A stretch of DNA of 36,498 bases from Alphaproteobacteria bacterium (GTDB taxonomy: Bacteria; Pseudomonadota; Alphaproteobacteria; Caulobacterales; Caulobacteraceae), in the NCBI GenBank assembly GCA_028869395.1, contig JAGWSE010000444.1, forward strand, positions 1-36,498, written 5' to 3'. The notes under the pieces were generated by a model, which saw only the letters and a list, made by a program, of their open reading frames with translations, did no database searches and had not been told where the DNA came from. This document shows positions 36,089 through 36,498 of this stretch, piece after piece. Within the stretch, counting starts at the first letter, position 1. Each line of letters opens with the position of its first letter. A program made the position numbers and the translations under genes.

Positions 36089-36498
36089 AGCCTCCGAGCC
36101 CGCCTTCCGCTCCGCACGAACGCACATCCACGCTGTGGCCTTCGCCGAAGGCCGGCGCCGGCCGCCGGCCCGGCTGGGAGGGGCCCACCTACTATGGCCG
36201 CCCCCAACTGAAGGCCGCCCCATTCAACAGCTGGATCGTGGGCGCATACATCTTCCTCGCCGGAATGAGCGGCTCCTCGAGCATGATCGGCGCCATCGCC
36301 GACGCAGCCGGCGGTCCGAGGGCGCAAGGCGTCGGCAAACGCGCCCGAGGGCTCGCGGTCCTGGCGCCGACGCTCGGGTCGGCCCTGCTGATCAAGGACA
36401 TGCACACCCCGCAACGGTTCTACAACATGCTGCGGGTGTTCAAGCCGCGCTCTCCCATGTCGATCGGGACCTGGATCCTGGTTCCGTTCGGCCTGACG
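36085..36498 (+). CDS. NrfD/PsrC-family membrane subunit, truncated by window end
   Basis: GPTYYGRPQLKAAPFNSWIVGAYIFLAGMSGSSSMIGAIAD...APTLGSALLIKDMHTPQRFYNMLRVFKPRSPMSIGTWILVPFGLT; ATG overlaps the fdoH stop. Confidence 0.82.
   Translation, partial: MKPPSPPSAPHERTSTLWPSPKAGAGRRPGWEGPTYYGRPQLKAAPFNSWIVGAYIFLAGMSGSSSMIGAIADAAGGPRAQGVGKRARGLAVLAPTLGSALLIKDMHTPQRFYNMLRVFKPRSPMSIGTWILVPFGLT

Noticed and set aside
1-36498. CRISPR arrays, IS elements/transposases, phage genes, anti-phage systems
   Set aside because: No regularly spaced direct repeats, transposase, integrase, cas or known defence-gene motifs seen on either strand.
28889-36498. selC (tRNA-Sec) or selAB inside the window
   Set aside because: Looked for because of the Sec-UGA; no long-acceptor UCA tRNA or SelA/SelB-like protein found. 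They may lie beyond the right edge or elsewhere.

Overview
High-GC alphaproteobacterial chromosome segment; the gene content looks Caulobacterales-like, but this is inferred from the proteins and not tested. Left third: a phosphate-starvation block with a sensor-kinase 3' end, a lone response regulator, phoU-phoB, a PlcP/LpxH-like metallophosphoesterase, a phosphate-selective porin, pstS-pstC-pstA-pstB and a second phoU. 11-bp-phased PhoB-box repeats lie upstream of the phoU-phoB, porin and pst units, and one lies upstream of a distant Nudix gene. Middle: housekeeping and accessory genes (nitronate monooxygenase, alpha/beta hydrolase, triple-PAS hybrid kinase, Nudix, DUF885, map, sfsA, cinA/moaB-like, double-domain CoA-transferase, OmpA, enoyl-CoA hydratase, SDR) and two pairs of small tandem paralogues of unknown function. 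Right: (i) a tRNA-Leu(UAA) gene interrupted between U34 and A35 by a 218-nt ORF-less group I intron; (ii) a formate dehydrogenase locus whose alpha subunit is split in the ORF track by an in-frame UGA, best read as selenocysteine, with a SECIS-like hairpin 11 nt downstream. That locus is divergently arranged (alpha plus a small ORF on -, a small ORF plus beta plus an NrfD-like subunit on +), with two c-type cytochromes and fdhD next to it. No CRISPR array, transposase or rRNA was found. The NrfD-like gene runs off the right edge.
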